From Piromyces finnis (Eukaryota; Neocallimastigomycota; Neocallimastigomycetes; Neocallimastigales; Neocallimastigaceae), in assembly GCA_002104945.1 (NCBI GenBank), contig MCFH01000048.1, positions 62,001-126,000 on the forward strand: a stretch of DNA of 64,000 nucleotides. Direction: 5' to 3'. This document shows positions 24,658 through 39,010 of this stretch, piece by piece. The notes under the pieces were generated by a model. The model saw nothing but the letters and a program-made list of their open reading frames with translations. It was not told the DNA's origin and searched no databases. Within the stretch, counting starts at the first letter, position 1. Every line of letters starts with the position of its first letter. Both the position numbers and the translations under genes were made by a program.

Positions 24658-25723
24658 TGATGCGTTGACCGATATATTTTTGAATAATATAATGTTTTTA
24701 ATAAATAATAAATTCTATATTATTATGATGAAACAATAAATTTAAAATAAAATAAAAATATGATTTATAATTAACAAATAAATCACTCAAAACTCGAAAA
24801 TAAACTCTTATTATGTTTTAAATTAAATCTTTATTATATTTTATAATTTATTTATTATCTATTTATTGTCCTCTTTCTATGAAGAAGAATTTATCTTCCT
24901 TTTATACATTTTCATTTATTACATGTATTATTATTTTAACTATTAAATATTATTATTACTATTGTTATTATTTATTAAAATTAAAAGAATAAATTAAAAT
25001 TATGTCTTAGTATCATAAAATATTATAGAATATTACTTATTTGATTTTCTTATTACTTCAAAATGTTTAAATTTAGAAAAATTATTATAAATTATCATTG
25101 ACTATCATTAAATGTATAATACCTTGAATAAAATAATTAAAATTTAAAATTAAAACAATATTAAAATAAAATTAAAATAAAATTAAAATATTAAAAGTAT
25201 CAATTATTATAAGCACACATTTTATACAAAAACATAAAAGAGTTCTGTATTTTATCTTAAAATCGTTATTATTGTTCTATTTCCAGGTTTTAAGTTTATC
25301 ATTTTAGTAATAATTTCTCAATTAGTTATTTATTAATTTATAAGTTTAAAAGAATTTCTAAAGAACACTTGGACAAAACACTAGAATTAATAATTTGATG
25401 TATACCATTTTATTTTTAGTTTGTTTATTCATTTTTATTTATTTATTTATTGTTATTTTATTATTTTAATACATTATTGGATTAAGTCGTTTTATTTTAT
25501 TTAATAATTTATTTTATTATTATCACTATTAGGTCGTTTTTACTCAGAATTTATTATATAATAAAGAGAATATTATTTATTTAAGAAAGGGTTATATCTT
25601 CATAAAATTATTATTCATTCATTTTTAAGAGTTATTATCATTTATTTTTATTATAAGTTATTATGGATTAAGTCGTGTTTATTCAGCTAGTTTTTATTAT
25701 GTTTTTATGTGAGTAGCGTATCA
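24658..25723 (+). mobile_element. LTR, family M (empty site for the SINE)
   Basis: 1066 bp from TGATGCGTTGACC to GAGTAGCGTATCA. The copy at 48855-50510 is the same LTR with a SINE inserted; here the target TTTTTAAGAGTT near 25622 is single and uninterrupted. Strand is arbitrary. Confidence 0.88.
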
Positions 25724-25726
25724 AAA

Positions 25727-26636
25727 TGTAAGAAATAATAATTATTTCAATCTAAATAATTAATATTTCTTATTAGTTTAGTTAATAATATTTTATATAC
25801 TTTAATTATTTATTTAATTTATTTAGTTAAATATAAATTATACATTCACATACTTTATTTAATTTATTTAGTTAAACATAAATTGTACATTCATACACTT
25901 TATTTAATTTATTTAGTTAAACATAAATTGTACATTCATACACTTTATTTAATTTATTTAATTAAATAATAATTTGTTCATTTGATTTTTAAATAATATT
26001 TATATACAACAATCCGTAATTTTACCCTTTAATTATATATTACTAATTAATTTACCTGTTATATCTAAACACGGATTTACTTTAGGAAATCGGTATTTTA
26101 AGGTTTTTCCTATTATTATTACAAATAATTGGTTTTACTTAAAATTTACACGATGACCAATATGATTAGAATATTGGTTGAAAACTTGTTTAGGTTTTTC
26201 TTCTAGTCTTTTCCTAAACATTTTATTTGTTAAGATTAGAATTCATTTATTTAACCTTATTTTTTAATAAAAAGATAAATAAACACTCTTGAAATTCTTT
26301 AGAATTCAAGAGTTATTATTATAAGAAACATTAATTATAATAAATACCAAATAATTTTATTTAATAAAAAATTAATTAACAAAAGATCATATTATTAATA
26401 AAACATAATTCTTATATTATATATTTCATTCTCATCCCTCTTCCCATTTGTGTTTTTTGTTGTTTATTATAAATCCTTATAATAAACTCATTAAATTCTA
26501 GTTTTTTAATTTCATATTTAATTTTTTATTATTTCTTTCCATATACATATAATTTAATATTAAATTTTAATATTGAGTTATCGACAAGTAATTGTATTAT
26601 ACTATTTATTATAAATATTATAATAAAATTACTACA
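25727..26636 (+). mobile_element. LTR, family K
   Basis: 910 bp, TGTAAGAAATAATA to AATTACTACA. Contains the hairpin ACTCTTGAA/TTCAAGAGT (26285-26313) and the 11-bp AATAAA hairpin (26462-26487). It starts three bases after M. Confidence 0.9.
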
Positions 26637-26917
26637 CAAAAATGATAAATAATTAAATTTATAAATTATAAATTAATAATAATCATAATAATAATAACAA
26701 TAATTTAAACACAGATAAAAATTAAAATATTTAACATGTATAAAATTATTAAATTAAAAATTATAAATGCCAACTTTTTGTTTATTTGATTGTTTAATTA
26801 TTTTTAAATTAAATAGTCTATATTTGTTTATAATTATACTTTAAAATAATAATTTTGTATAAATAGTAATAGAAAATGTTCTTTTTAAAATTGTTCCTAG
26901 CAATCCATAAAAATTAG

Positions 26918-27088
26918 ATATAGTTATACTAAATTTAATAAATGGTTACTAATTATCCAAGAGAGAAAAATTGGATATAGTTATACTAAATTTAATAAAT
27001 GGTTACTAATTATCCAAGAGAGAAAAATTGGATATAGTTATACTAAATTTAATAAATGGTTACTAATTATCCAAGAGAGAAAAATTGG
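26918..27088. repeat. Tandem repeat, 57 bp x 3, inside LTR A
   Basis: Three near-perfect units beginning ATATAGTTATACTAAATTTA and ending AGAGAGAAAAATTGG. The unit is single or absent in other A LTRs, so it expanded in this copy. Confidence 0.93.
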
Positions 27089-27338
27089 ATATTTATTTTA
27101 ATAAAGCAATATTTATTTTACAACATTTATAATACATACTAGATGTATTAAATTTTAATTATTTAATAATACTAAAGTTATTAAATAATATGATAATATA
27201 ATAATTTTATAATTAAATAAAATAACATTTTATATTAAAAACTAACTAACACTTGCAAATGAACAAGTATAAAAATCATTTATTTTTATTTTCTATATTT
27301 TTATTTATTAAATATATTTTAGATACAGATATTATCAC

Positions 27339-28568
27339 TGTCAAGAATAGAAGACGATCAAAAAATAAATTAAATATTCAAATAAACAATTTAAAAATCA
27401 AATTTATATTTCAAAAATTATAAAACACTTTTAAAAATAATTAAAAGATCACTTGAAAAAATTTAATATTGAAAAGGATTAAGGATCACAAAAATTTAAT
27501 TTTCAATAAACTAACCCTTGAGAAGAAAATGCATTATACGAAACTAGTGATAACTTCTGAATCTCGTGTCCTATTTTACTTTTCTAGAGAATTCAAATCA
27601 ATTTTATTAGAAAGTACTAGTTGAGATCTATATTCTCACAAATTTTCAGCTAATTTAGACCACTAGTTCTTGAGATATAGTTATTTAAAGATTTAATTAG
27701 TTTCAATTAATATATAATAATATATATTAAAATGATCAATATTAATTTATATAATTAAAGTCATTATTCAAGTCATCCAACTTTCTATAAATAATTCAAT
27801 TTAAAAATTCTCCATTATTATTAAATAAGGTTAGATAATAAATATTCTTGATTACAAACCTAATCAATTATAAAAATTAATTAATAATTTTTCAAATAAT
27901 TTTGATTAATAACCTCAATCATAATCAAGCCAAAAAGCCTTTGGATCAAAAATCATTAGTTATAATTATTAATTAATTAATCATGAGAATATATAATTAG
28001 TATCAGTAATTGTTATTCTCAATTTATAATATTAAATATTTACAATTTAAAATGGTTAAAACAATACTTTTATTTTAAAAGTAATTTAAAAGATTAATCT
28101 TAAGATCTATCATATGAATTCATATTATTAATATTAATATCAATATCAATTATTAATATTTTAATTTAAAATTATTTTATTTTTATCTTTATTATTAATA
28201 TCAATATTAATATCAATGTAATTTTATTAATTGTAAGAAAAAGTATTTAAACAAAGAATTAAAATCATTTTTTGAAATTCTTTGTAAGATTATTAATTAA
28301 TTATTAACTATAATCTATAATATAACTTAATAAATATTGTTTTCATAAATAAATAATTAATAAATAAATTTCATAATTAAATTATATTAGAATTCTTATT
28401 TTAAATATAAAAACCTATTTAATTTTTAAATTAGTATTATTTAAAATTCTTTAATAAGTTTTAAAGAAAAGGTTAATAATAAACAAGTTTAATATTTTAT
28501 TTTAGATTAAGTTGTATTATATCAAAACATTCTGACCAAGTTACATATCAACCCTAGCCCCCTTTACA
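27339..28568. mobile_element. LTR-like element, family H
   Basis: 1230 bp, TGTCAAGAATAG to CCCCCTTTACA, inserted in LTR A with the target duplication ATCAC (27334-27338, 28569-28573). Near-identical to 9272-10490. Non-coding. Confidence 0.93.
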
Positions 28569-28622
28569 ATCACTTTCTATATTCATTTATAGAATTAAAA
28601 TAATATTCAACCGTATCAAAAA

Positions 28623-29174
28623 TGATACGTATTATTTAAGAATACCATAAATTTAATTATTTATTTTATTTCCAGGAATTGAACAAAAGGGAATTATACA
28701 AAATAATATATTCTAATAAAAGAATGAAAAAGGATTATTTGTATATTTATTTATATTATAACTAATAATTATATTTTAGTGATATTAATTATTTTGTTTT
28801 ATTATATTTTATTACTTTTAATAGTTTATACACCAAGTACTTGAATAAAAAAAAAAAAAAGAAATAAACATAAAAAAAAAATCTTATTTATAACTTTCTC
28901 TTTTATTTTATTAATAAAAATAATTTTAAATACATATATATTTAATATAACAATATTTAAGTTAAAATAACTATAAAAAATTCTCAATAATTAATTATAT
29001 TATATAAAAGAACTCTCCCTTTTAAATAAAAGTTATTCTTTGTTACTTTTATATGAAATTTTTATGATATTTTATTGGTTAGTTAATAACTGATTAAGCT
29101 ATTAAATAATTGCTAACCCTTAATTCAACTATATAAGTTTAATATTTTTAACTATATAATTTTATCATGCATCA
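28623..29174. mobile_element. Probable LTR, family U
   Basis: 552 bp bounded by TGATACGTATTATT and TTATCATGCATCA, with AAAA spacers on both sides like its neighbours in the stack. No second copy in the window, so the assignment rests on ends and context. Confidence 0.65.
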
Positions 29175-29178
29175 AAAA

Positions 29179-30442
29179 TGATAAACAATAATTATAAATA
29201 TATTATAAATTTGATATTAGTAGAATACTTTATTATAAAAATAATTATTAAATAATTTTATATAGTTTATTATAAAAATATAATTTACATAAAATCAAAT
29301 ATTTTATAAATTTATATATTTGATTGGGTTAAATTATAAAAATAATTTTTAATATAAAGAATAATAATAATTTTTAATAGAAAATAAGAAGACTTAGATT
29401 ATTAATAATAAGTTAAATTTTAATAATAGTTGATATAATTAATTAGTTAATACATAATAATATTTAAAAGACAAAAATAAGTTTTTATATAATAAAAATT
29501 ATTGTTAAAGAGAGTGTAAAAACAATAAATAAAAGAAAATATAAAAACGAAATTAAACTCGTCTGATTAGTGATTATTGTGTTAATAATAAATAATATTT
29601 CTATAGAGTAAATCTGGTGTTATTATTCTATATAAATATTATTAAAATAATAAAATTATTAAAATTATAAAACAAATTAAATATATTAAATAAAACTAGT
29701 AGATATTGTTAAAGCTCGTACAATAACTGTCGAGATAAAACAATATAAGATAACATGATGCGGGTTTCACTTCAGTTAGGTCGGAATATACATATTTACC
29801 CTAAGTTTATTAATTTAATAAATAAATGAATGAATAAATATTTTAAATAAATAACATTTTATTAATTAACTTTATTTATTAATAAATTATTATTTAAAGA
29901 AAAATTTTTATTTATTAAATATTATTTAAATATTATTATAATTAGAGTAAATATTAAAAGTAATGAACTCTCGAAATTCCTAATGATAGGAATTTTCTCG
30001 AGTATTTATACTATCTCTAATATTAAGGAATACATTTTAAATTTAATACATGACTAATTATTTATATTAATTAACTATTCTATAAATTAATTATATATTA
30101 ATTATATATGACTTTTCACTCGTGTTAAATTTAATAATTATAAAAGTCATATTATCAATCATTTGTAGAAGGAATGATTATTTTATAATTTAGTTTTAAT
30201 TTCCTTCTTAATCAAATGAACAAAGAGATATTAATTCAAACTTTAATAAATATAAGATCTTAATAATTATAATTAATTAATATCTCTTAAAATATTATTT
30301 AATTATGTTTTATAATAAACTATTTCTAATTAATTAAACGAATAAAACACTAATTAAATAAATAATCATGAATCCACTAATATTCGTGACATAACAGAAG
30401 AAGTAGTTGAAAAGTCGTAATATAACTACCAATCCGTTATCA
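29179..30442. mobile_element. LTR, family D, interrupted by E
   Basis: Reverse of the D copy at 5978-6574, from TGATAAACAATAATT to CCAATCCGTTATCA, split by LTR E. The right end folds as GATAAC/GTTATC around GTAGTT/AACTAC. Confidence 0.9.
29756..30391. mobile_element. LTR, family E
   Basis: 636 bp from TGATGCGGGTTTCAC to ATATTCGTGACA, flanked by TAACA on both sides (29751-29755, 30392-30396). It holds a strong hairpin near 29965 (AATTCCTA/TAGGAATT within CTCTCGA/TCTCGAG). Its end resembles that of F. Confidence 0.92.
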
Positions 30443-30446
30443 AAAA

Positions 30447-30856
30447 TGATACGAAGAAAATATTATCTTAATTCTATAAATGAATATAGAAAGTGATAAT
30501 ATTTTATCTAAAATTTAATAAATAAAAATAAATAAGAAAATAAAAATAAAATAAATGATTTTTATACTTGTTCATTTGCAAGTCTTTGTTAGTTTAAAAT
30601 ATAAAATTATTTTATTTAATTATAAAGTTTTAATATTTAATAACTCTTGTATTATTAACTATATATATGTTATTGTTTAATACATCTTGAATGTATGTAA
30701 ATATAATCACAACTATTATTTTAATAAAATTTAATATTATTATCTAATTTTATTGGATTATTAGGAACAATTTTAAAATAAAGTAATTCTATCACTATTT
30801 ATACAAAATTATTATTTTAAAGTATAATTATAAACAAATATAAACTATTTAATTTA

Positions 30857-30887
<31 letters not shown>

Positions 30888-31015
30888 TTTACATTTATAA
30901 TTTTTAATTTAATAATTTTATACAAGTTAATTATTTTAATTTTTAACTATCTGTGTTTTAATATTATTATTATTATTATTATAAATTCATAATTTATAAA
31001 TTTAATTATTTATCA
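30447..31015 (-). mobile_element. LTR, family A
   Basis: 569 bp reverse copy with 7 ATT units; terminal stem intact. AAAG separates it from B. Confidence 0.92.
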
Positions 31016-31019
31016 AAAG

Positions 31020-31512
31020 TGACACACGTTCAAATATACCTTAATTCTAAATAAGCTTAGAAAGTGGTATATTTGTGTGTAATTGAATGAATTATTTTTA
31101 CCTGCTCATTCTACAAGTTTATATAATTATTAAATATAATTTAAAGTTTTAAAAACACATCTTGTTTTATAATATTAGTTTATTTATTTAAAATAGATGT
31201 ATAATACATCTCGCTATGTATTATAAAAAAAATATATTAATTTATTATAATTTTAAAATATTCTAATTTTCCTGGCTAATTAGTAACAATCTTTAAAAAT
31301 AATATTTTTTATTTCTATTTATAATAAATAAATACATTTAAGTTTGTTTATAAACAAAAGTTGTTTCTATTTTACATTTTTAAAATTTAATTAAACATTT
31401 ATATTTTATATTATTTTGATTATTTACTATTATTTTAATTTATATTAAGTTTATATAATTTTAAAATCAGCTATTCTATTAATTCATTATTTATAAATTT
31501 CATTCTTTATCA
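31020..31512 (-). mobile_element. Solo LTR, family B
   Basis: 493 bp from TGACACACGTTC to ATTCTTTATCA, with AAAG before and AAAA after. No internal sequence, so a solo LTR left by LTR-LTR recombination is the simplest reading. Confidence 0.92.
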
Positions 31513-31516
31513 AAAA

Positions 31517-33350
31517 TGATATAATTTGATAATAATCTTAATTTTGAATTTTACTTCAAAAAGTGATTATTATATTATATCTTTGAGTATAACTATATAA
31601 GTTATATGGATTAGAAATTAAAATCGTTTTTGTAAAAATTAATAAAGTTGTTTTATTAAAAACACTAAATTGTTTTATTAGAAATACTCGATTTTCTAAT
31701 ATTTAAATATTTAAAATTTTATTTATTTAAGTATAAAAGTGACTATTAAAATTACAAAAATATTAACTAAACTATATAATATTTCTTTAATAATAATAAT
31801 AATAATGATTAAAATAAGAATATTTACATGTATTTATATTTTCTTTTAAATTTAAACTATTTACATTAAAACAATAAAATTAATAACTATTTACAATAAA
31901 AGTAATAAAAGTAATTAGAAATAACAATAAAAGAAATAATTAAAAGTTAAAGAATATAAAAATGTTTATTTTACAATTAATTAAAGTAATAATTATTTTT
32001 AATGTTTTAATAAAAGTGTTTAATTATATTATTTTATAACATGAATTATTATATTTGTTTACTTTTAAAGTGTAATTTACTAACGAAGTTATTAAACATT
32101 TAATTTAACAATTAATTTAACAAGAGTTATAACAAGAGTTATATATTTTGATCTCGATTAATTAAAGTTTATTATTTTCTTTTAATAATCAAAATATATT
32201 CAGTGTTTAGGATTAATTTTATTTAAGAATTTTGGTAAAGTACTTAATTAAACTATAACTTATTTTAAGTTACTTCTAGGGTTAACTTAAAATGTAAAAG
32301 TTTTATTAAACTTATAATTTAATATTAAATTATTAAATTAAATAAAAGATTAAAGATAACTAGGTTAGAAAAAATGTTTTATTAAAATAATCTTAATTGT
32401 TCTATAAATGAATAATTAAATTATGTATTATGGTTAAAATAATTTCTTTTATTTTATTTAAAGAATATATATAATAATAAGATTATTTAATAGTAATACT
32501 TGTTAAGTATTAATAAGGTAATAATCTTTACAAAGATTTAATTCATAAAAATTATTCTAAACTATTTATACTATTTGTAATTTTACATTTAATAATAAAA
32601 TAACTTTTTAGTACATGATTATATTCATATATTCATAATATATTTTATAATACTATAGCTAAACTTAAGACTTATTACTAATTATTAAAAATAACTATTG
32701 TTTATATATTTATAATATTAATTATTTCTTAATTATAATATAATTCATTGAATATAATATTAATAATTATAATCTTTTAATTCAAAGATTATAAGTTATG
32801 TTATTGAAATAATTATTATAAAATAAAGTTAATTAATTCCGGAAAATAATTTTAATTTAACTAAAACAATAATTTATATCTTTTGGATGATCATTCTCTG
32901 AATAAACAATTAATCATTACTAACAAAATATCTTTAAATTGGAATATCTCGTGAACCAGCAGAGATATTGACCTGATTTTAAGATATGTTATTCATCTCG
33001 AGTGTGGCTTTCTAACAAACCCACAATCTCCCAACCATAATTTCCCAAAAATCGCCATTCGTTAAGGAGATACGCGTATTTTTCCTTATTTAATTTTAAC
33101 GATAAGGGTTAAAGTTATTTGTTATAAAAATATTAAGGGTTAAGGTCATATCTTAACCTTTTCTAAATTTTTTAAATATTTCTTAATATAATTTTATAAT
33201 TTATTTGAAAATAAAATATTATTGATTTTGAAATTTTATAAGTAATTTCACAATTTCAAGATCACTTGAAATTGCAGATTCCACTAGTATTCGTGACATA
33301 AAAATCAGGTTTAATAATAATTTTATATTTATTAATTTCATTATTTATTA
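31517..33350 (-). mobile_element. Solo LTR, family C, interrupted by F
   Basis: Reverse C LTR (31517-32292 and 33299-33350) split by F. The last bases read TTATTTATTA, a decayed TTATTTATCA. Confidence 0.9.
32293..33298. mobile_element. LTR-like element, family F
   Basis: 1006 bp from TGTAAAAGTTTTATT to AGTATTCGTGACA, with the target duplication TAAAA (32288-32292, 33299-33303) inside LTR C. A GC-richer core lies at 32935-33110. A 10-bp palindrome CAATTTCAAG/CTTGAAATTG at 33251-33274 has the loop ATCA. Second copy at 52508-53541. Confidence 0.93.
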
Positions 33351-33353
33351 AAA

Positions 33354-33961
33354 TGGTACAACCTGTTTGTTTTGTTTGTACCTTTATATGGATCAATACA
33401 ACTAGAATGAATAAAACAATTATTATATTATAATGAAATAACACAACAATAAAAATGGTTTTTATATTTTTATGTATTATTGTTTATATTCTTTTTATTT
33501 ATCTTTGATCAATAATGTACTATTAATTATTTAGACTCTTATAATAAAAATAAATAAGTATAATTCACTAGATTATAATCTGAATATCACTATTAATTCC
33601 TACTTAAATCTAATAATAATATTATTTATCTATCTAGTATTATCACTTATGCCTATTTTCTTATTATTATTTCTTATTATCTTTTTATATCGTTCCCCCC
33701 TTTTAATATTTATTAATTCTCTTTTATTAAATACTCTTTGTTGTAATTAAGGTTTTTAGTCTTTTTAATTAATTTTATTTATAATTTTTATTTTAGTTAT
33801 TGCTATAAGCGTTATTAATTAAATCAATAATTGTTAGCTTATAAATTTATATATTAAATTTTTATTAAACCTAAAATACTTAAAGTAGAATTATTATTAG
33901 TAAATTTAAAGGTTAAATTGGAATTCCTATGCTCTTACATTTTTCTGAATCAGTCGTACCA
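33354..33961. mobile_element. Probable LTR, family R
   Basis: 608 bp with matching ends TGGTACAACC and CAGTCGTACCA and A-rich 3-4 nt spacers on both sides. It is present once. It contains a CCCCCC run near 33697, unusual here. Confidence 0.65.
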
Positions 33962-33965
33962 AAAA

Positions 33966-34623
<658 letters not shown>

Positions 34624-34627
34624 AAAA

Positions 34628-35332
34628 TGTTACGGTTCGAGGAATTTACTTTTATTTATATAATATTAATAAATTATTAAGACTCAAAAATAATATTAAA
34701 ATGAAATAAGAAAAATTGTTTTGTTAATAAAATTGTTTTATTAAGATATTAATATAAAATTATAAAATAAAATAAAAATAAAAATAAAAATATCTGTATA
34801 TTCTCTAATTCTTATAATATACACCTTTTTATACTTTTTGTAAAAAATTAAGTAGTGTTAATTAAAAGAATTAGTCTTTAATTATTTACATTAATTTTAG
34901 TATTTAAATTACTTTTAAATGAATAATAAAATTACATTACTATTATAATAAATATTTATACATATTATTAAATTGATTAACATACATTAAAAGTTTACTT
35001 TAAATATATTTAACTAAAGAATTTTACTATTTTACAGAAATATTATTCATAATTTTAATTAATAAAAATTCATTAACTTGATAAATTAAACTAAAAGTTC
35101 AATAAACTATAATTTTCAATATATTATTATTACTAAATTAATTTTTAAGTTTAATAAAATAAAATTTAAGTTCGATAAAAATAATTATTAATAATTTTAA
35201 ATATAATTTAAATGTATACATTAATTTACAAATAAGAATATTGTAAAGTTTTCATACATTTAGGAACAATAATGGATTAAGTCATAATCATTAATTATGA
35301 CAAGAATAACATTATTTGTTGGTTCCTTAACA
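34628..35332 (-). mobile_element. Solo LTR, family J
   Basis: 705 bp reverse copy of the J 5' LTR at 11276-11977, TGTTACGGTTCGAGG to GGTTCCTTAACA, in the stack between Q and C. Confidence 0.92.
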
Positions 35333-35337
35333 AAAAA

Positions 35338-36148
35338 TGATATAATTTGATAATAATCTTAATTTTGAATTTTACTTCAAAAAGTGATTATTATATTATA
35401 TCTTTTGTTATAACTATATAAGTTATATTGATTAAGATTTAAGATCGTTTTATAAAAATTAATAAAATTGTTTTGTTAAAACACTAAATTGTTTTATTAG
35501 AAACACTTGTTTTTCTAATATTTAAATATTTAAAATTTTTATTTATTTAAGTATAAAAGTGATTATTAAAATTATAAAATATTAATCTAACTATATAATA
35601 TTTCTTTATTAATAATAATAATAATGATTAAAATAAGAATATTTACATGTATATATATTTTCTTTTAAATTTAAACTATTTACATTAAAACAATAAAATT
35701 AATAACTATTTACAATAAAAATAATAAAAGTAATTAGAAATAACAATAAAAGAAATAATTAAAAGTTAAAGAATATAAAAAGTTGTTTATTTTACAATTA
35801 ATTAAAGTAATAATTATTTTTAATGTTTTAATAAAAGTGTTTAATTATATTATTTTATAACATGAATTATTATATTTGTTTACTTTTAAAGTGTAATTTA
35901 TTAACGAAGTTATTAAACATTTAATTTAACAATTAATTTAACAAGAGTTATATATTTTGATCTCGATTAATTAAAGTTTATTATTTTCTTTTAATAATCA
36001 AAATATATTCAGTGTTTAGGATTAATTTTATTTAAGAATTTTGGTAAAGTACTTAATTAAACTATAACTTATTTTAAGTTACTTTTAGAGTTAACTTAAA
36101 AATCAGGTTTAATAATAATTTTATATTTATTAATTTCATTATTTATCA
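35338..36148 (-). mobile_element. Solo LTR, family C
   Basis: 811 bp, complete, TGATATAATTTG to ATTATTTATCA. AAAG separates it from the next LTR. It is an older C insertion than the full element at 39 kb because it lies three layers farther from tRNA-Trp no. 3. Confidence 0.93.
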
Positions 36149-36152
36149 AAAG

Positions 36153-36564
36153 TGATACGAAGAAAAATATTATCTTAATTCTATAAAGGAATATAGAAAG
36201 TGATAATATTTGTATCTAAAATTTAATAAATAAAAATAAATAAGAAAATAAAAATAGAATAAATGATTTTTATACTTGTTCATTTGCAAGTCTTTGTTAG
36301 TTTAAAATATAAAATTATTTTATTTAATTATAAAGTTTTAATATTTAATAACTCTTGTATTATTAAATATATATATGTTATGGTTTAATACATCTTGAAT
36401 GTATGTAAATATAATCACAACTATTATTTTAATAAAATTTAATATTATTATCTAATTTTACTGGATTATTAGGAACAATTTTAAAATAAAATGATTCTAT
36501 CACTATTTATACAAAATTATTATTTTAAAGTATAATTATAAACAAATATAAGCTATTTAATTTA

Positions 36565-36595
<31 letters not shown>

Positions 36596-36723
36596 TTTAC
36601 ATTTATAATTTTTAATTTAATAATTTTATACAAGTTAATTATTTTAATTTTTAACTATCTGTGTTTTAATATTATTATTATTATTATTATAAATTCATAA
36701 TTTATAAATTTAATTATTTATCA
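36153..36723 (-). mobile_element. Solo LTR, family A
   Basis: 571 bp, TGATACGAAG to AATTATTTATCA, about 7 ATT units, flanked on both sides by AAAG. Confidence 0.93.
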
Positions 36724-36727
36724 AAAG

Positions 36728-37880
36728 TGACACACGTTCAAATATACCTTAATTCTAAATAAGCTTAGAAAGTGGTATATTTGTGTGTAATTGAATGATT
36801 TATTTTTACTTGCTCATTCTACAAGTTTATATAATTATTAAATATAATTTAAAGTTTTAAAAACACATCTTGTTTTATAATATTAGTTTATTTATTTAAA
36901 ATAAATGTATAATACATCTCGCTATGTATTATAAAAAAAAATATATTAATTTATTATAATTTTAAAATATTCTAATTTTCCTGGCTAATTAGTAACAATC
37001 TTTAAAAATAATATTTTCTATTTCTATTTCTATTTATAATAAATAATTACATTTAAGTTTGTTTATAAACAAAAGTTGTTTATATTTTACATTTTTAAAA
37101 TTTAATTAAACATTTATATTTCATATTATTTTGATTATTTACTATTATTTTAATTTATATTAAGTTTATATAATCTTAAAATCAGCTATTCTATTAATTC
37201 ATTATTTATAAATTTCATTCTTTATCAATTTCTCGGCCGTTAAGAAGAAACTTCGACCCTTGAAGTTAGTAAAGAAAGAAAATAATAGATAAAGAATTAA
37301 ATTTTATAAATAATTAAAGATCTTAATTTATTACTTCTTCTTAAGATTTTCTTCTTTCTTTATATGCGTATTTAATTTGTATTGTCCTCTATTAATTTAT
37401 TTTTAATATATAATTTTCGGGATAGTTTTTCATAGTAGCTGCAGTATCTTTTTGAGTAATTTTATTTTTCATTTATATCCACATTAATTAAAGCTTACTT
37501 AATGTTTATTATTATTTAAAGTTTGTTTTCTGATACTTTTATTCCATTATCCACATTTAACATTTATCCACATTCTATTTAACCTTTTATCCACTATAAG
37601 TAAAAGAATTCTTGATTTTATTTTATTAATTACTAAGGTTCCTTTTTATTTTCTTATATTGATACATCCACAACTTTTTAATTTAAGACTTGGAGATTTA
37701 TTATTATTTGTTTCAATTTTATTTTCCGAAAGGTAATTTATTATATAATTGGTAGCTAATACCTGAGTTTTTATTATTGGACTGAGCATTTTATAATATA
37801 ATATTCTACATATAGGCTTGTTATATATTATATTATTATTTTATAATATATATAAATAAATTATAATATATTATAAAGTT

Positions 37881-37918
<38 letters not shown>

Positions 37919-39006
37919 GTATTATTATTGTTATTATTATAATATTTCATATATTGAAATAGTGAAATATTATTTAATGAAAGTATTGTATAATATTGTA
38001 TAATATATTTATAATTTATAATTTTTTTTTATATTTATAAATATATTTAAATTTTAAATAAATGGTATTTATAATATTTTTTTTTTGAAATACTGATAAT
38101 ACTTTAATAAAAAGTTTTAATATATATTTTATATGATATTCAATTAATATTTTTATTTTTATAATGTTTAATCTATTTTCTAATTATTTTAATTATAATA
38201 TTTTTTTGTATACTTGATATTTTAAATATTATTTTTTTTACTATTTTTATTACTATAATATTTATTTTGTATACTATTAATAATTTATTATAATTTTTTT
38301 TATTATTTTGTAGATTTTATTATAATTTATAAAAATATTTTATTCTCATATTATTTTATATATTATTTAACTATACTATATATTACGTATTTACTATAAT
38401 ATTATTTATTGATATAAAAAAAATGAAATTTTGAAGAAATTGAAAGTTTTTATACTTCCCTCCTTCCTTAGAATTAAGCTACAAGGTAGCCGGGTTTGGG
38501 ATTCTCCACCATTGACACACGTTCAAATATACCTTAATTCTAAATAAGCTTAGAAAGTGGTATATTTGTGTGTAATTGAATGATTTATTTTTACTTGCTC
38601 ATTCTACAAGTTTATATAATTATTAAATATAATTTAAAGTTTTAAAAACACATCTTGTTTTATAATATTAGTTTATTTATTTAAAATAAATGTATAATAC
38701 ATCTCGCTATGTATTATAAAAAAAAATATATTAATTTATTATAATTTTAAAATATTCTAATTTTCCTGGCTAATTAGTAACAATCTTTAAAAATAATATT
38801 TTCTATTTCTATTTATAATAAATAATTACATTTAAGTTTGTTTATAAACAAAAGTTGTTTATATTTTACATTTTTAAAATTTAATTAAACATTTATATTT
38901 TATATTATTTTGATTATTTACTATTATTTTAATTTATATTAAGTTTATATAATCTTAAAATCAGCTATTCTATTAATTCATTATTTATAAATTTCATTCT
39001 TTATCA
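36728..39006 (-). mobile_element. Non-autonomous element B with two LTRs
   Basis: LTRs at 36728-37227 and 38513-39006 flank 1.29 kb (37228-38512) without any reading frame. Read on the minus strand, one base after the 5' LTR comes a primer site TGGTGGAGAATCCC (38498-38511), ending in TGG as expected for pairing with a tRNA CCA end. Next to the 3' LTR are the hairpin AACTTC/GAAGTT (37249-37267) and AACGGCCGAGAAA, as in element C. About 400 bp of the inner 3' half matches the interior of the A element (56440-56780). AAAG flanks both sides. It must use proteins from another element, most likely C. Confidence 0.92.
38498..38511 (-). other. Primer binding site of element B
   Basis: TGGTGGAGAATCCC on the minus strand, one base (A) inside the LTR. 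The same 13 bases TGGTGGAGAATCC follow the 5' LTR of element A at 55611. The matching tRNA would end GGATTCTCCACCA; I could not assign it. Confidence 0.75.
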
Positions 39007-39010
39007 AAAG

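Larger units (their letters stand above)
26643..28618 (+). mobile_element. LTR, family A, interrupted by H
   Basis: A LTR with a 57-bp unit triplicated at 26918-27088, split by H at the terminal stem and resuming at 28574 to CAACCGTATCA. It is followed by AAAA and LTR U. Confidence 0.9.

Noticed and set aside
26918-27088. CRISPR-like array
   Set aside because: Three contiguous direct units without unique spacers, inside an LTR of a eukaryotic element.
37228-38512. Hidden coding region in element B
   Set aside because: No frame of useful length on either strand; long T tracts and ATT runs throughout.
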